NCBI RefSeq assembly: GCF_002234915.1
Contig: NZ_NEWD01000028.1
Coordinates: 1 to 64,000, forward strand
DNA: 64,000 nucleotides
From: Bifidobacterium vansinderenii
GTDB lineage: Bacteria > Actinomycetota > Actinomycetes > Actinomycetales > Bifidobacteriaceae
Direction of reading: 5' to 3'
A program made the translations under genes and the position numbers. The notes beneath the pieces are model-generated. The model made no database searches, had not been told where the DNA came from, and was given only the letters and a program-made list of their open reading frames with translations. This document shows, in pieces, positions 20,089 to 28,763 of the stretch; position 1 is the first letter of the stretch; each line of letters begins with the position of its first letter.

Positions 20089-21294
20089 TCAGGCGGCGAG
20101 CTTGACGCCGAGGGGGGCGTTGGCCTTGATCGGCTCGCCGGCCTTGTCCATCGCGGCGATGGCCGCGGGGACGGAGTCGGAACCGGTGGCGGCCTCGAGC
20201 AGGCCGCGCTCCCCCATGTACAGGGCCAGCAGCTCGGTCACCTTCTCGATGTCGTCGGCGTAGATCTCGCCGATGTTGCCCAGACGGAACGTCTCCTCAT
20301 CGGTCAGCTTGCCCGGGTAGATCGCGTAGCCGCGCTCCTTGATGAACTCATACATGTCGTGGAAGTCGAAGCTCGTGCCCTTCGGGTACAGGAACGTCGT
20401 GATGATCGGGCCCTGGTGATCGGCGAGGAACGTGCTGAAGCCGAGCGCCTTCATGCGGGCGATCAGCAGATCGTTGTTCAGCTGGTAGCGGGCCGAGCGC
20501 ACCGGAATGCCGCCCTCCTCGAACATCTCGTCGAGCGCCTTGGAGAACGCGAGCACCACGTGGGTGGGCGAGGTGTAGCGCCACTTGCCGTTCGCCTTCT
20601 CCAGCGTGTTCCACTGATCCCACAGGTCCAGCGACAGGCTGCGGGCCTTGCCCTTCGAGGCCTCCAGCTTGGCCTTGTTGCAAATGATGAAGCTGAAGCC
20701 GGGCACGCCCTGGATGCACTTGTTCGCCGAGGAGACCAGGAAGTCGATGCCCCAGTCGGCCACCGGGATGTCCACGCCACCGAAGGAGCTCATCGCGTCC
20801 ACCATGAACGTCTTGCCGTGTTCCTTGGCCACCTTGGCCACGGCCTGGATGTCGTTGAGCAGACCGGACGTGGTCTCGGAGTGGATCATCGACACATGCG
20901 TGATGGCAGGGTCGGCGTCCAGGTACTCGGCAACCTTCGCGGCGTCCGGGATGTGGTTGTACGGCTCGGCGTACTGGGTGTACGCGATGCCGGCGTGCTC
21001 GCAGATCTTCACCTGACGGTCGCCGTACGCGCCGTTCGTGCACAGCAGCACCTTCTCGTCCTTGCCGATCACCGAGGTGAGCACGCTCTCCACGCCGAAC
21101 GTGCCGGAACCCTGCATAAGCACGGCCGTGTACTCCTCCGGATCGCAGTGAGCGAGCGTAAGCAGCTGACGGCGGATCTTCTGCGTGATCTTCTGGTAGT
21201 CCTCATCCCACGTGCAGTGGTCGAAGAGCATTTCCTCCTTGACGGAGCGGGTCGTGGTCAGCGGTCCAGGGGTAAGCAGCTTGTATTCGTTCAT
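20089..21294 (-). CDS. phnW: 2-aminoethylphosphonate:pyruvate aminotransferase
   Basis: 401 aa, PLP-dependent class-V aminotransferase. LLTPGPLTTTRSVKEEML at the N-terminus is characteristic of PhnW. The PLP Lys is in SSANKCIQGVPGF, the cofactor Asp region is MVDAMSSFGG, and MQGSGTFGVES lines the active site. It makes phosphonoacetaldehyde and alanine. The C-terminal 35 residues extend beyond the usual fold. The ATG follows GAGAAGGA. It lies downstream of the transporter, separated by a 285-bp spacer filled with a palindromic repeat. Confidence 0.95.
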   Translation of the reverse strand: MNEYKLLTPGPLTTTRSVKEEMLFDHCTWDEDYQKITQKIRRQLLTLAHCDPEEYTAVLMQGSGTFGVESVLTSVIGKDEKVLLCTNGAYGDRQVKICEHAGIAYTQYAEPYNHIPDAAKVAEYLDADPAITHVSMIHSETTSGLLNDIQAVAKVAKEHGKTFMVDAMSSFGGVDIPVADWGIDFLVSSANKCIQGVPGFSFIICNKAKLEASKGKARSLSLDLWDQWNTLEKANGKWRYTSPTHVVLAFSKALDEMFEEGGIPVRSARYQLNNDLLIARMKALGFSTFLADHQGPIITTFLYPKGTSFDFHDMYEFIKERGYAIYPGKLTDEETFRLGNIGEIYADDIEKVTELLALYMGERGLLEAATGSDSVPAAIAAMDKAGEPIKANAPLGVKLAA

Positions 21295-21343
21295 GGTGAT
21301 TGTCCTTCTCTTGGATTGGTTGGATTGTTGTCAAAAATCAGGG

Positions 21344-21566
21344 CCTCCCCTTGAGGGGAAGCTGTCGGCGTAGCCGACTGATGAGGTGATCGTCAAGCGG
21401 CCGATCCGGCATGTGAGGACGGCCGGTCGAAAACCGCCCTCACTCTCGCGGTCACCTCATCCGACCGGCTTCGCCGGCCACCTTCCCCTCACAGGGGAAG
21501 GCAAGGGCAGGTCGGTGTGACGCGGCTTGCGGCCGGCCACCTTCCCCTCACAGGGGAAGGCAAGGG
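21344..21566. repeat. Palindromic intergenic repeat, family B copy 1 (with a duplicated tail)
   Basis: Begins with the hairpin CCTCCCCTTGAGGGGAAGC (21344-21362), followed by the TCGGCG-TAG-CGA palindrome and ACTGATGAGGTG. About 65 unique bases follow, then CACCTCATCCGACCGGC, a GCC-GGC palindrome and the hairpin CCTTCCCCTCACAGGGGAAGG (21481-21501). The last 44 bases are repeated imperfectly at 21523-21566. The same layout occurs at 53729-53869. Here it sits inside the phosphonate operon, between transporter and phnW, so it would be transcribed. Confidence 0.85.
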
Positions 21567-21579
21567 GATTGTCAGGCGG

Positions 21580-24423
21580 TCAGCCCTCCTGGGCGGCGCG
21601 CTTGCAGGATTCGGAGAAGTCCTGATGTTCCTGCAGCAGATCCACGGTCAGCGGCTTGTCGAAGGTCTTGGGGTGCTTCGAACCGTTGGCCGGAGCCTTC
21701 TCGCCCTGGTAGAGCGGCGTCGGATAGGTCTTGAGCAGCTCCGCGCGACCCTTGTCGATGATCACGCCGGCCATCTGCTGGGCCATCGGGTTCGTCTTGT
21801 TGCCCTTGTCGATCACGGCCACCGATTCGGTCAGGGAGTAGTTGCCCTCCTCCGGATCCACGTAGTCGATCGGCAGGCCCTTGGCCTTGTCCGCGGCGGC
21901 CTGATGACGCAGGCCGAAGCCGACCGCCACCTCGCCCGAGCGCACGGACTTGAGCGGACCGGAACCGGACTGTTCCAGATGCGGGCCGGCGTTCTTGTAG
22001 ATGTCGGTCAGGATCTGCCTGCCCTCGTCGCCGGTGCCGTAGGCGCCCACGATCGCCTGGACCATCAGCCAGCCCGTGGAGGAGCCTTCCATGTCGGGCA
22101 CGGAGATAAGGCCCTTGTACTTCGGGTCGGCGAGATCCTTGAAGCTCTGGGGAACCGGTACGCCGGCCTCCTTGATCGCCTCGGTGTTGTAGAAGATCGC
22201 GCCCTCCTGGGCGGTGGTGGGGCTGCGGTAGTTCGGGGCCTTGGTGTTCTCCGAGTCGCCGAGCAGCTTGGACTTGACGTCGGTGAGCGGCTGGAACATC
22301 TGGTTGCGTTCCTGCGCGGAGTCCACGTAGTAGGAGCTCATGGTGATCATGTCGGCCTCGAGGCTCTTGCCCTCGGCCAGCATCTTGCCGCCGAGCTCGG
22401 AGGTGCCGAAGCTCTGCATGATGTACTTGTCCTTGAATCCGTTGGCGTCGAGCGCATGCTCGAACGCGGCCACGGCCTCGTCGTCGGCGTTGGTGTAGAT
22501 CACCACCTGCTGGCTGGCGGCGGCGGTGCCGGAGAACGCTCCGAATCCGAAGGCCACGAGGATCGCGACCACCACGCCGGAGGCGATTCCGGTCACCACG
22601 TTGCGGTTGCGCGAACGCGGGTTGAGCGGCGGAAGCTGGAAGCTGCCGGCGGCCACCTGTTCGGCGCTCTTGCGGGCGCCCTGGCGCACGGTCGCCGCCA
22701 CGGCCTCGGTGGCCTTGACCTTGACCGGCTTCTTGCGGGTGGCGAGAGCGATCAGTCCCTTGACCGCAAGGTTGGTCACCAGGATCAGCAGCGACAGCGC
22801 GAAGATGTCGTCGAACTTGGCGAGGTGCTGCAACGCGGAGATCTTGGTGGTGATCACCTGGGTCTTGGCGCCGGTGAGGAACACCACGGCGGAGATGGTG
22901 ACCATCGCGTTGACGAAATAGTAGCCGAACACCTGCAGCACGGTGGGCATCGCGTTCGGCGTCACCACGCGAACGATGGTCTTGAACCAGCTGTCGCCCA
23001 TGAGCTTGGCCGTGGTCTCCCACGACGCGTTCATCTTCGAGAGCGAGTCCTTCATCATCTGGTACGGGGTGGCGAAGTAGTGCACCACGTTGGCCACGAT
23101 CAGGATCCAGAACGTGTTCTGCATGGGCGTGCCGGAGAACGCGAACAGGAATGCGATACCGAGCACCATGCCGGGCACGGTGTTGATGATCGAGCTGATC
23201 GAGTCCACGAAGCGCTTGGCCGGCGCGGGCAGCTTGCTGCGGGAGGTGACCAGACCGGCCGCGTAGGCGAACAGGCATCCGATGATGGCGGTCATCACGG
23301 CCACGTACACCGAGTTGGTGAACACCTGCATGAGCTCGCTGGTGGTGAACAGCGCGGCGATGTGCGCCATGGTGAAGTTGAGCTTGAACGGCCACATCTC
23401 CACGAACGGGATGAGCAGGATCACGGCGAACACGGACAGCACGCACACCAGCGCGACCACGGAGGCGATGGCGCAGAACGTGTCGCGCTTCCTGCCTTCG
23501 GGCAGGTCGATCTGGGAGACCTTGGAGTAGCGGATCGAGAAGCGTTCGAGCACGGTCATCAGGATGATCGAGATGATCGACGGGATGAGCATGAACACTG
23601 CGATCACGGCGCCGCGGTTGAAGTTCGGGATGCTGCCGAGCATCTGGTTGAACAGCGTCATGGCGAGCACGTCGTAGGTGCCGCCCACGGAGGTCGGGAT
23701 ACCGTAGTCGGTGAAGCTCAGGAAGAAGCTCTGGATGAACGCCACGCACATGGTGCCGATCAGCGGTCGGACGACGGTCATGAGGAACGTCTTGAGCGGC
23801 TTGTCGCCCATGATGTGCGAGACGATGATGAACTTCTTGTCCACGAACTGGAAGCTGTTGTTGATCAGCAGGAAGCAGGTGGGCATGGTGTAGATCACAT
23901 AGCCGATGAGCAGGCCGTTGAATCCGTAGATGTCGAACAGCTGATGGCCGAACAGCTTGGTGATCAGGCCCTCCTTGCCGAAGGAGTAGATGATCGCGAA
24001 GCCGTACGTGATGGTCGGCAGCAGCATCGGCACCTGGGTGAGCAGGGCGAGCGCCTTCTTGAACTTCGGCGGCAGGTTGGTGCAGTTCACCGTGTAGGCC
24101 AGCAGGAAGGCGAGCAGCACGGCCACGAGCGCGGATGCGGACGCCACCTTGAGGCTGTTGAACACGGAGGTGAGGAATTCGGGGCGGGCCAGGATAGCGG
24201 AGTAGTTGGCCATGGTGGCCGCGCCGGAACCGGTCTGGAAGGACTTCATGATCACGAGGATCATGGGGATGATGAGGAAGCCGATGAAGGACAGCGCAAC
24301 CACGACGAGCAGCGCAGTGAGCTCCGGCTGGCGGTTGCGGCGAGCCAGCTGCTCGTGGTACGGCAGGGGCTCGGGGAGAATGGTGTTCCTCTGCGCGCCC
24401 GCCTGGATGGATTCGACCGACAT
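21580..24423 (-). CDS. ABC transporter fusion: two permease domains plus substrate-binding domain (2-aminoethylphosphonate/spermidine-like)
   Basis: 947 aa from the ATG at 24421-24423 (MSVESIQAGAQ), 1 bp from the ATPase stop; the frame open to 24486 overlaps the ATPase gene. Residues about 40-290 form one BPD permease domain and about 325-570 a second, the arrangement of double-length PhnU/PhnV-like or FbpB-like permeases. A further TM helix (about 600-622, VVTGIASGVVVAILVAFGFGAF) leads directly into a family-1 extracellular solute-binding domain (about 640-947, starting VVIYTNADDEAVAAF). The usual lipoprotein signal of the binding protein is thus replaced by fusion to the membrane part. The context with phnW and phnX points to 2-aminoethylphosphonate as the substrate. 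No internal start or ribosome site separating the domains was noticed. Confidence 0.9.
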   Translation of the reverse strand: MSVESIQAGAQRNTILPEPLPYHEQLARRNRQPELTALLVVVALSFIGFLIIPMILVIMKSFQTGSGAATMANYSAILARPEFLTSVFNSLKVASASALVAVLLAFLLAYTVNCTNLPPKFKKALALLTQVPMLLPTITYGFAIIYSFGKEGLITKLFGHQLFDIYGFNGLLIGYVIYTMPTCFLLINNSFQFVDKKFIIVSHIMGDKPLKTFLMTVVRPLIGTMCVAFIQSFFLSFTDYGIPTSVGGTYDVLAMTLFNQMLGSIPNFNRGAVIAVFMLIPSIISIILMTVLERFSIRYSKVSQIDLPEGRKRDTFCAIASVVALVCVLSVFAVILLIPFVEMWPFKLNFTMAHIAALFTTSELMQVFTNSVYVAVMTAIIGCLFAYAAGLVTSRSKLPAPAKRFVDSISSIINTVPGMVLGIAFLFAFSGTPMQNTFWILIVANVVHYFATPYQMMKDSLSKMNASWETTAKLMGDSWFKTIVRVVTPNAMPTVLQVFGYYFVNAMVTISAVVFLTGAKTQVITTKISALQHLAKFDDIFALSLLILVTNLAVKGLIALATRKKPVKVKATEAVAATVRQGARKSAEQVAAGSFQLPPLNPRSRNRNVVTGIASGVVVAILVAFGFGAFSGTAAASQQVVIYTNADDEAVAAFEHALDANGFKDKYIMQSFGTSELGGKMLAEGKSLEADMITMSSYYVDSAQERNQMFQPLTDVKSKLLGDSENTKAPNYRSPTTAQEGAIFYNTEAIKEAGVPVPQSFKDLADPKYKGLISVPDMEGSSTGWLMVQAIVGAYGTGDEGRQILTDIYKNAGPHLEQSGSGPLKSVRSGEVAVGFGLRHQAAADKAKGLPIDYVDPEEGNYSLTESVAVIDKGNKTNPMAQQMAGVIIDKGRAELLKTYPTPLYQGEKAPANGSKHPKTFDKPLTVDLLQEHQDFSESCKRAAQEG

Positions 24424-24424
24424 G

Positions 24425-25225
24425 TCAGGCCTCCCGACCGGCACCGGCCAGCGCGGGCTGCGCGGCATCGGCACCTTCGGCGTCATCCTCGAACAGCGAG
24501 TAGATGTTGTTGCGCTTCACCTCGAGCTGGTGGAGGATGAACTTGCGCACGAACTCGCTGGCCGGGTGGTGGATGATGTCGTCGGGAGAAGCGAACTGGG
24601 CGATCTTGCCCTGGTTGAGGATCAGCACCTTGTCGCTCATCGTGCACGCCTCCTCGGGGTCGTGCGTCACCATGATGGTGGTGAGGTTGTACTGTTCCAC
24701 GATCTGCTTGATCTTCTGCTTGATCGATTCCTTGATCACGCCGTCGAGGGCGGAGAGCGGCTCGTCGAGCAGGAGCAGCTTCGGCTTCATCACCAGGGTG
24801 CGGGCGAGCGCCACGCGCTGCTTCTGGCCGCCGGACAGCTCGTCGATCTTCTTGCCCAGGTGCTCCTCGAGGCCGAGCAGGCTGATCATCTCCTTGATCT
24901 CCTTCTCGGTGGAGATGCCGGGGTTGTTCTTCAGACCGTAGGTGATGTTCTCGTAGGCGTTGAGGTTCGGGAAGAGCGCGTAGTCCTGGAACACGATGTT
25001 GAATCCACGCTTCTCCATCGGCACGTTCGTCAGGTCCTCGCCGTTGTAGAGAATCTGTCCGCTGGTGGGCTGGCTGATGCCGAGGATGATGTTGAGCAGC
25101 GTGGTCTTGCCACCGCCGGAAGGACCAAGAATCGACATGATCTGACCGTCCCCGATGGTCAGTGAAATGCCGTTGAGGACGTGGGTGTCCCCGAAGGACT
25201 TGGTGATGTCTTTCAGTTCCAACAT
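24425..25225 (-). CDS. ABC transporter ATP-binding protein for the phosphonate importer
   Basis: 266 aa from the ATG at 25223-25225 (MLELKDITKSFGD), which has AAAGGCGA ahead of it; the frame extends upstream without a ribosome site. Walker A GPSGGGKTT, signature LSGGQKQRVALARTL, Walker B LLLLDEPLSALD and the switch His in IMVTHDPEEA are intact. It is of the PotA/FbpC type and lacks a long C-terminal regulatory domain. First gene of the operon with the transporter fusion, phnW and phnX. Confidence 0.93.
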   Translation of the reverse strand: MLELKDITKSFGDTHVLNGISLTIGDGQIMSILGPSGGGKTTLLNIILGISQPTSGQILYNGEDLTNVPMEKRGFNIVFQDYALFPNLNAYENITYGLKNNPGISTEKEIKEMISLLGLEEHLGKKIDELSGGQKQRVALARTLVMKPKLLLLDEPLSALDGVIKESIKQKIKQIVEQYNLTTIMVTHDPEEACTMSDKVLILNQGKIAQFASPDDIIHHPASEFVRKFILHQLEVKRNNIYSLFEDDAEGADAAQPALAGAGREA

Positions 25226-25605
25226 GATGTTGTCGCCTTTCGCGTCGGATGGCGGCCGACGCACCGTTGTGTGTTCTATGTCTTTACTGCTACTGCTTGT
25301 TCTTCTCTTGGGGGCGGGCCGGTCTGCCCGGTCACATCTACGATTCTTCCATCGGCGACGGCGACGATGGGGTTACAGCGCTGAAGCTTTGAGGAAACCA
25401 AAGTGAACAGCAATCGAACTTACATGCGTTTCATGTAGTTTTTTGTGTTTTTCATGGTCCGCATGAGGGATCCGCGCTCGGTACGCGCACCGTAACGACG
25501 GCCGAGGGATAAATGAAAAGGACTTCTCCGGTCGTCCGTTCGACGACTGGGGAAGTCCTTTGGTCTACGTCCCGTCAGAGGGGACGTTCACACGACGACG
25601 GCCGA
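25226..25605. other. Spacer upstream of the phosphonate operon with operator-like palindrome
   Basis: TACATG-cgttt-CATGTA at 25421-25437 is a perfect 6-bp inverted repeat, about 200 bases ahead of the ATPase gene. It is a candidate site for the RpiR-type regulator. The far end holds the tenA terminator. No gene is seen. Confidence 0.4.
25517..25561 (-). terminator. Terminator after the tenA-like gene
   Basis: Long stem from AAAGGACTTC to GAAGTCCTTT with an inner GTCGTC-GACGAC pair, ending 44 bases past the stop. A short run (TTTTCAT) follows on the minus strand. Confidence 0.75.
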
Positions 25606-26316
25606 TCAGGCCAGATCGTATGCGTCTTCGAAGAAGCGACGCTCCAGATGCACGATCCTGCGGAACACGTCGGCCTCGGAGCCGTCCACGCTCGCGTACT
25701 CGTTGACCAGCGCGATCAGGCGACCGGTCCACGCGCGGAACAGCTCGCCCTCGTGCAGATCCACCCAGCCCTTGTGCGCGGGCACCTGCTGGACGATGCC
25801 GGCGTCGACGGTGCGCTTGGCCCACGCCAGGTACAGCCACTCCATGCAGCACAGCGCGGTGATGAGCTCCTCCCACGTGCCGTTGACGATCTCGGACAGG
25901 TAGTCGCAGTACTCCTTGTTGGCCGGGGTCTGCGGTGCGTTCTCGTACTGCTCGTCGGTCACGTGGTACACCTTGAGGAAGTTGGTGAAGTAGGGGGCCT
26001 CCTCGTCGGCGAAGAACTGCGACTGCTTGCGCAGCATCTCCTTGGTCTCCTCGCGCGGGGCGAGCGCGATGGCATGCTCCATGATGCCCTGGTTGAAGAA
26101 CTTGAAGTCCTGGATGAGGTACGAGACGAGCACGTGGTCGGGCAGCGTGTCGTCGAGCAGTTCGTTGACGAAGCGGGAGTTGATGGCCTTGTTCCAGTCG
26201 TCGGCGGCCGACATGTACAGCTGGTCGGCAATGCTTCCGGCTTCGGCGCCGAGGAACGCCCATTCGCCGCTGACGGAGGCGGCGGCTTCGGGCACATGCT
26301 TGGTGGATTCGCTCAT
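25606..26316 (-). CDS. tenA: TenA/Thi-4 family protein (aminopyrimidine aminohydrolase-like)
   Basis: 236 aa, all-helical. TenA-family enzymes hydrolyse thiamine breakdown products to HMP, or thiamine itself. Visible are YLIQDFKFFNQGIMEHAIALAP, TFNFLK-like YFTNFLKVYH, ALCCMEWLY (catalytic Cys region) and the C-terminal FRRIVHLERRFFEDAY with the conserved Glu. The ATG follows GAGAAGGAG. It is the last gene of the TPP-riboswitch operon, so it works with the ECF importer in thiamine-precursor salvage. Whether it acts on aminopyrimidine or thiamine is not shown. Confidence 0.85.
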   Translation of the reverse strand: MSESTKHVPEAAASVSGEWAFLGAEAGSIADQLYMSAADDWNKAINSRFVNELLDDTLPDHVLVSYLIQDFKFFNQGIMEHAIALAPREETKEMLRKQSQFFADEEAPYFTNFLKVYHVTDEQYENAPQTPANKEYCDYLSEIVNGTWEELITALCCMEWLYLAWAKRTVDAGIVQQVPAHKGWVDLHEGELFRAWTGRLIALVNEYASVDGSEADVFRRIVHLERRFFEDAYDLA

Positions 26317-26367
26317 GATGAGCTCCTTCTCATAGTGATGGAGATGTTCGTATTGAACGGGATTCGA

Positions 26368-27207
26368 TCAGTTGGAGGTGAGGGGCAGGTTCCAGTAGCC
26401 GGTGACCACGGCCGTGCCCACGGCGATGGCCGGGATGATCAGTGCGATCGCATAGGAGACCCAGTCGATGGCGTGCAGTTTCGACACGCGTGCGATGGTT
26501 CGTGTATCGGAGGCGCCGAATCCACGCGCCTCCATGGCGGTGGCGAGCTTGGTGGCGCGGCGGATCGACAGCACCAGCAGCGCGAACGCCTGCGAGCAGA
26601 CGCGACGGATCGGATTGCCGTCGCCAAGTCCGCGCGAGCGTCGGGACAGACCGAGCGCACGCCAGTCCTCCTGCAGTAGGGTGAACATGCGGATGCCGGC
26701 GAGCGCGCCGTACACGAATCGCGACGGCAGATGCAGGATCTGCACGAGGCCGTCGGCCAGATCGGTGGGATCGAGTCCGAGCACGAAGATCACGCTGGGC
26801 ACGGCGATTGCGGCCACACGCAGGAAGGTGGCCACCGCGAGGTACAGCGACCCGTCGCTGATCACGATGGCCGCCCATGCGAAGTGCACGGTTCCGCTGG
26901 TTCGTCCGTACAGGGCGATGGTGACGAAGCTGCCGACCGCCGCGATCCAGACGGGCCATGTGCGGCGCAGCACGACGAGCGGGTTGATGCCGCCGATCCA
27001 CAGCAGGATCACGGACAGCACGAACTGGATGGACGCGGACACCACGTCGAGCGTGGTGAACAGCGGCAGGCTCATGATTAGCGGGCAGATGAAGCGGCTG
27101 ACCGGGTTGAGCCGGGCGATGAACCACGACTGGGAGGCGGGCCTGACGCGCTCATGCCGCTGTTCGGGCGGCGTGACGGTGACGGTCATGGATGACGATT
27201 CGCTCAT
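26368..27207 (-). CDS. ECF transporter T component (YkoC/EcfT-like)
   Basis: 279 aa from the ATG at 27205-27207 (MSESSSMTVTV), which overlaps the ATPase stop as ATGA. There are four to six TM helices. The cytoplasmic coupling region ends in TKLATAMEARGFGA, the conserved Ala-Arg-Gly motif that contacts the ATPases, and an earlier related segment is DWRALGLSRRSRGLG. It links the S component to the ATPase in the membrane. Gene order ykoE-ykoD-ykoC-tenA matches known thiamine-precursor importers. Confidence 0.9.
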   Translation of the reverse strand: MSESSSMTVTVTPPEQRHERVRPASQSWFIARLNPVSRFICPLIMSLPLFTTLDVVSASIQFVLSVILLWIGGINPLVVLRRTWPVWIAAVGSFVTIALYGRTSGTVHFAWAAIVISDGSLYLAVATFLRVAAIAVPSVIFVLGLDPTDLADGLVQILHLPSRFVYGALAGIRMFTLLQEDWRALGLSRRSRGLGDGNPIRRVCSQAFALLVLSIRRATKLATAMEARGFGASDTRTIARVSKLHAIDWVSYAIALIIPAIAVGTAVVTGYWNLPLTSN

Positions 27208-28760
27208 CGTGCACTCCCCTCGTCCGCGTTGCCCGCGGCTGTCTCGGATACGCCGAAATGGATGGGCGTGGCGCCCAGCGACTGCACCAGCGGTTCGTCG
27301 TGGGTCACCATGATCACCGTGCAGCCCTGATCGCGGATGCCGGCGATGAGTTCGACCATCTGGCTCCATGTGCGGAAGTCCTGTCCGAAGGTGGGTTCGT
27401 CCATGACGAGCACGCGCGGCGCGGCCGCCAGCATGGACGCAACGGAAAGACGACGCTTTTCGCCGCCGGACAGCGTGTACGGATTGCCTGCGGCGAAGCG
27501 AGACAGGCGCAGCCGCTCCAACAGACGGTCGGCGATCCCGTACGCCTCGTCGTCGCTCTTGCCCATGGACTTCGGGCCGATGGCCACCTCGTCGCGCACG
27601 GTGTTGGCGGCGAACTGGTGCTCCGGCTCCTGGAAGACCATGCCGATGCGGCCGAGCAGCTCCCGGCTCTTCCAATGGAACGGCTCGCGCGAATCCGGCT
27701 TGGGCGCCAGTTCGGGCGCGATGAGCACCTTGCCGGCCACGGGCTCGAGCAGGCCGGCCAGCGTGAGCGCGAGCGTGGATTTGCCGGCTCCGTTGGGACC
27801 CATCAGCGCATAGATGCGACCGCGTTCGAAATCAAGATTCACATGCTCGCCCAATGCAATGCCGTTGCGGCCGAACGCCAGATTGCGGGTGGACAGCACG
27901 ACGTCGGATTCCTCGGCGTCGCCGTTCGCGCCCTTGGCCTCGCTCTCGGACTTCGGCGGGAAGCTCGGAATCGCACGACCCGGCACCCATGAGCCGCCCT
28001 CGGCGAGCACGTCGCCCATCGTGGAGAACACCTCGTCGGGGGTGCCGTCGGCGAGCACGCCGCCCTCGTGGCTGTCGCCGGCCGCGCCGAGCACGACCAC
28101 GCGATCCACCAGATCAAGCCAGACGTCGATATGATGCTCCACCACAACCATGGTCTGCCCGGTGGATTCGACGACATGCTTGACGGCGTCGTGCACCTCA
28201 CGCACGCCCGGAGGATCGAGATTGGCGGTCGGCTCGTCGAGCAGCAGCAGACCCGGACGCATGGCCAGCACGCCGGCCAGCGCCAGACGCTGACGCTGGC
28301 CGCCGGACAGGTGACGCGTGGAATGGGTGAGCTCGAGCGATTCGAGCCCCACGATGTCGAGCGCCGCACGCACACGCTGCCAGGTCTCGTCCTTGGGTAC
28401 GCCAAGGTTCTCGCAGGCGAAGGCCACGTCGTCGCCGGCACGCTCGAGAATGATCTGCGCATCCGGATCCTGCAGCACCAGGCCGGCCTTGCCACGCGCC
28501 TCGTTGGCGTCCACTCCCCCGATCGTCAGCGTGCCCTCGCGCACGCCTTCGTCGTCACTGCCGAGCACGCCGGCCATGGCGGCCATGAACGTGCTCTTGC
28601 CGGCGCCCGAAGCGCCCAGCAGCAGCACGCGCTCGCCGGGTCGGATCGTCAGATCCACGTGGCGCAGCGCGAAGTCCTTGCGGGTGGAATGACGCCAGCC
28701 CCAGTCGTGCGCCTCAACGCCGACCGGGGCTGACTTACGGAATTCAGCGGAATCGTTCAC
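27204..28760 (-). CDS. ECF transporter double ATPase (YkoD-like)
   Basis: 518 aa, two fused ABC ATPase domains. Domain 1 (about 20-245) has Walker A GASGAGKST, signature LSGGQRQR and LLLLDEPTANLD. Domain 2 (about 285-505) has GPNGAGKST, LSGGEKRR and VLVMDEPTFGQD. The start is a GTG (28758-28760), 3 bp after the S-component stop. It powers uptake for the YkoE-type S component. Confidence 0.93.
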   Translation of the reverse strand: MNDSAEFRKSAPVGVEAHDWGWRHSTRKDFALRHVDLTIRPGERVLLLGASGAGKSTFMAAMAGVLGSDDEGVREGTLTIGGVDANEARGKAGLVLQDPDAQIILERAGDDVAFACENLGVPKDETWQRVRAALDIVGLESLELTHSTRHLSGGQRQRLALAGVLAMRPGLLLLDEPTANLDPPGVREVHDAVKHVVESTGQTMVVVEHHIDVWLDLVDRVVVLGAAGDSHEGGVLADGTPDEVFSTMGDVLAEGGSWVPGRAIPSFPPKSESEAKGANGDAEESDVVLSTRNLAFGRNGIALGEHVNLDFERGRIYALMGPNGAGKSTLALTLAGLLEPVAGKVLIAPELAPKPDSREPFHWKSRELLGRIGMVFQEPEHQFAANTVRDEVAIGPKSMGKSDDEAYGIADRLLERLRLSRFAAGNPYTLSGGEKRRLSVASMLAAAPRVLVMDEPTFGQDFRTWSQMVELIAGIRDQGCTVIMVTHDEPLVQSLGATPIHFGVSETAAGNADEGSAR

Positions 28761-28763
28761 CGA

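Noticed and set aside
21517-24540. 1007-codon open frame on the plus strand opposite the transporter fusion
   Set aside because: It is rich in Gly, His, Asp, Arg and Ala with no domain pattern, and lies antisense to a clear ABC transporter. It arises from GC-rich codon use.
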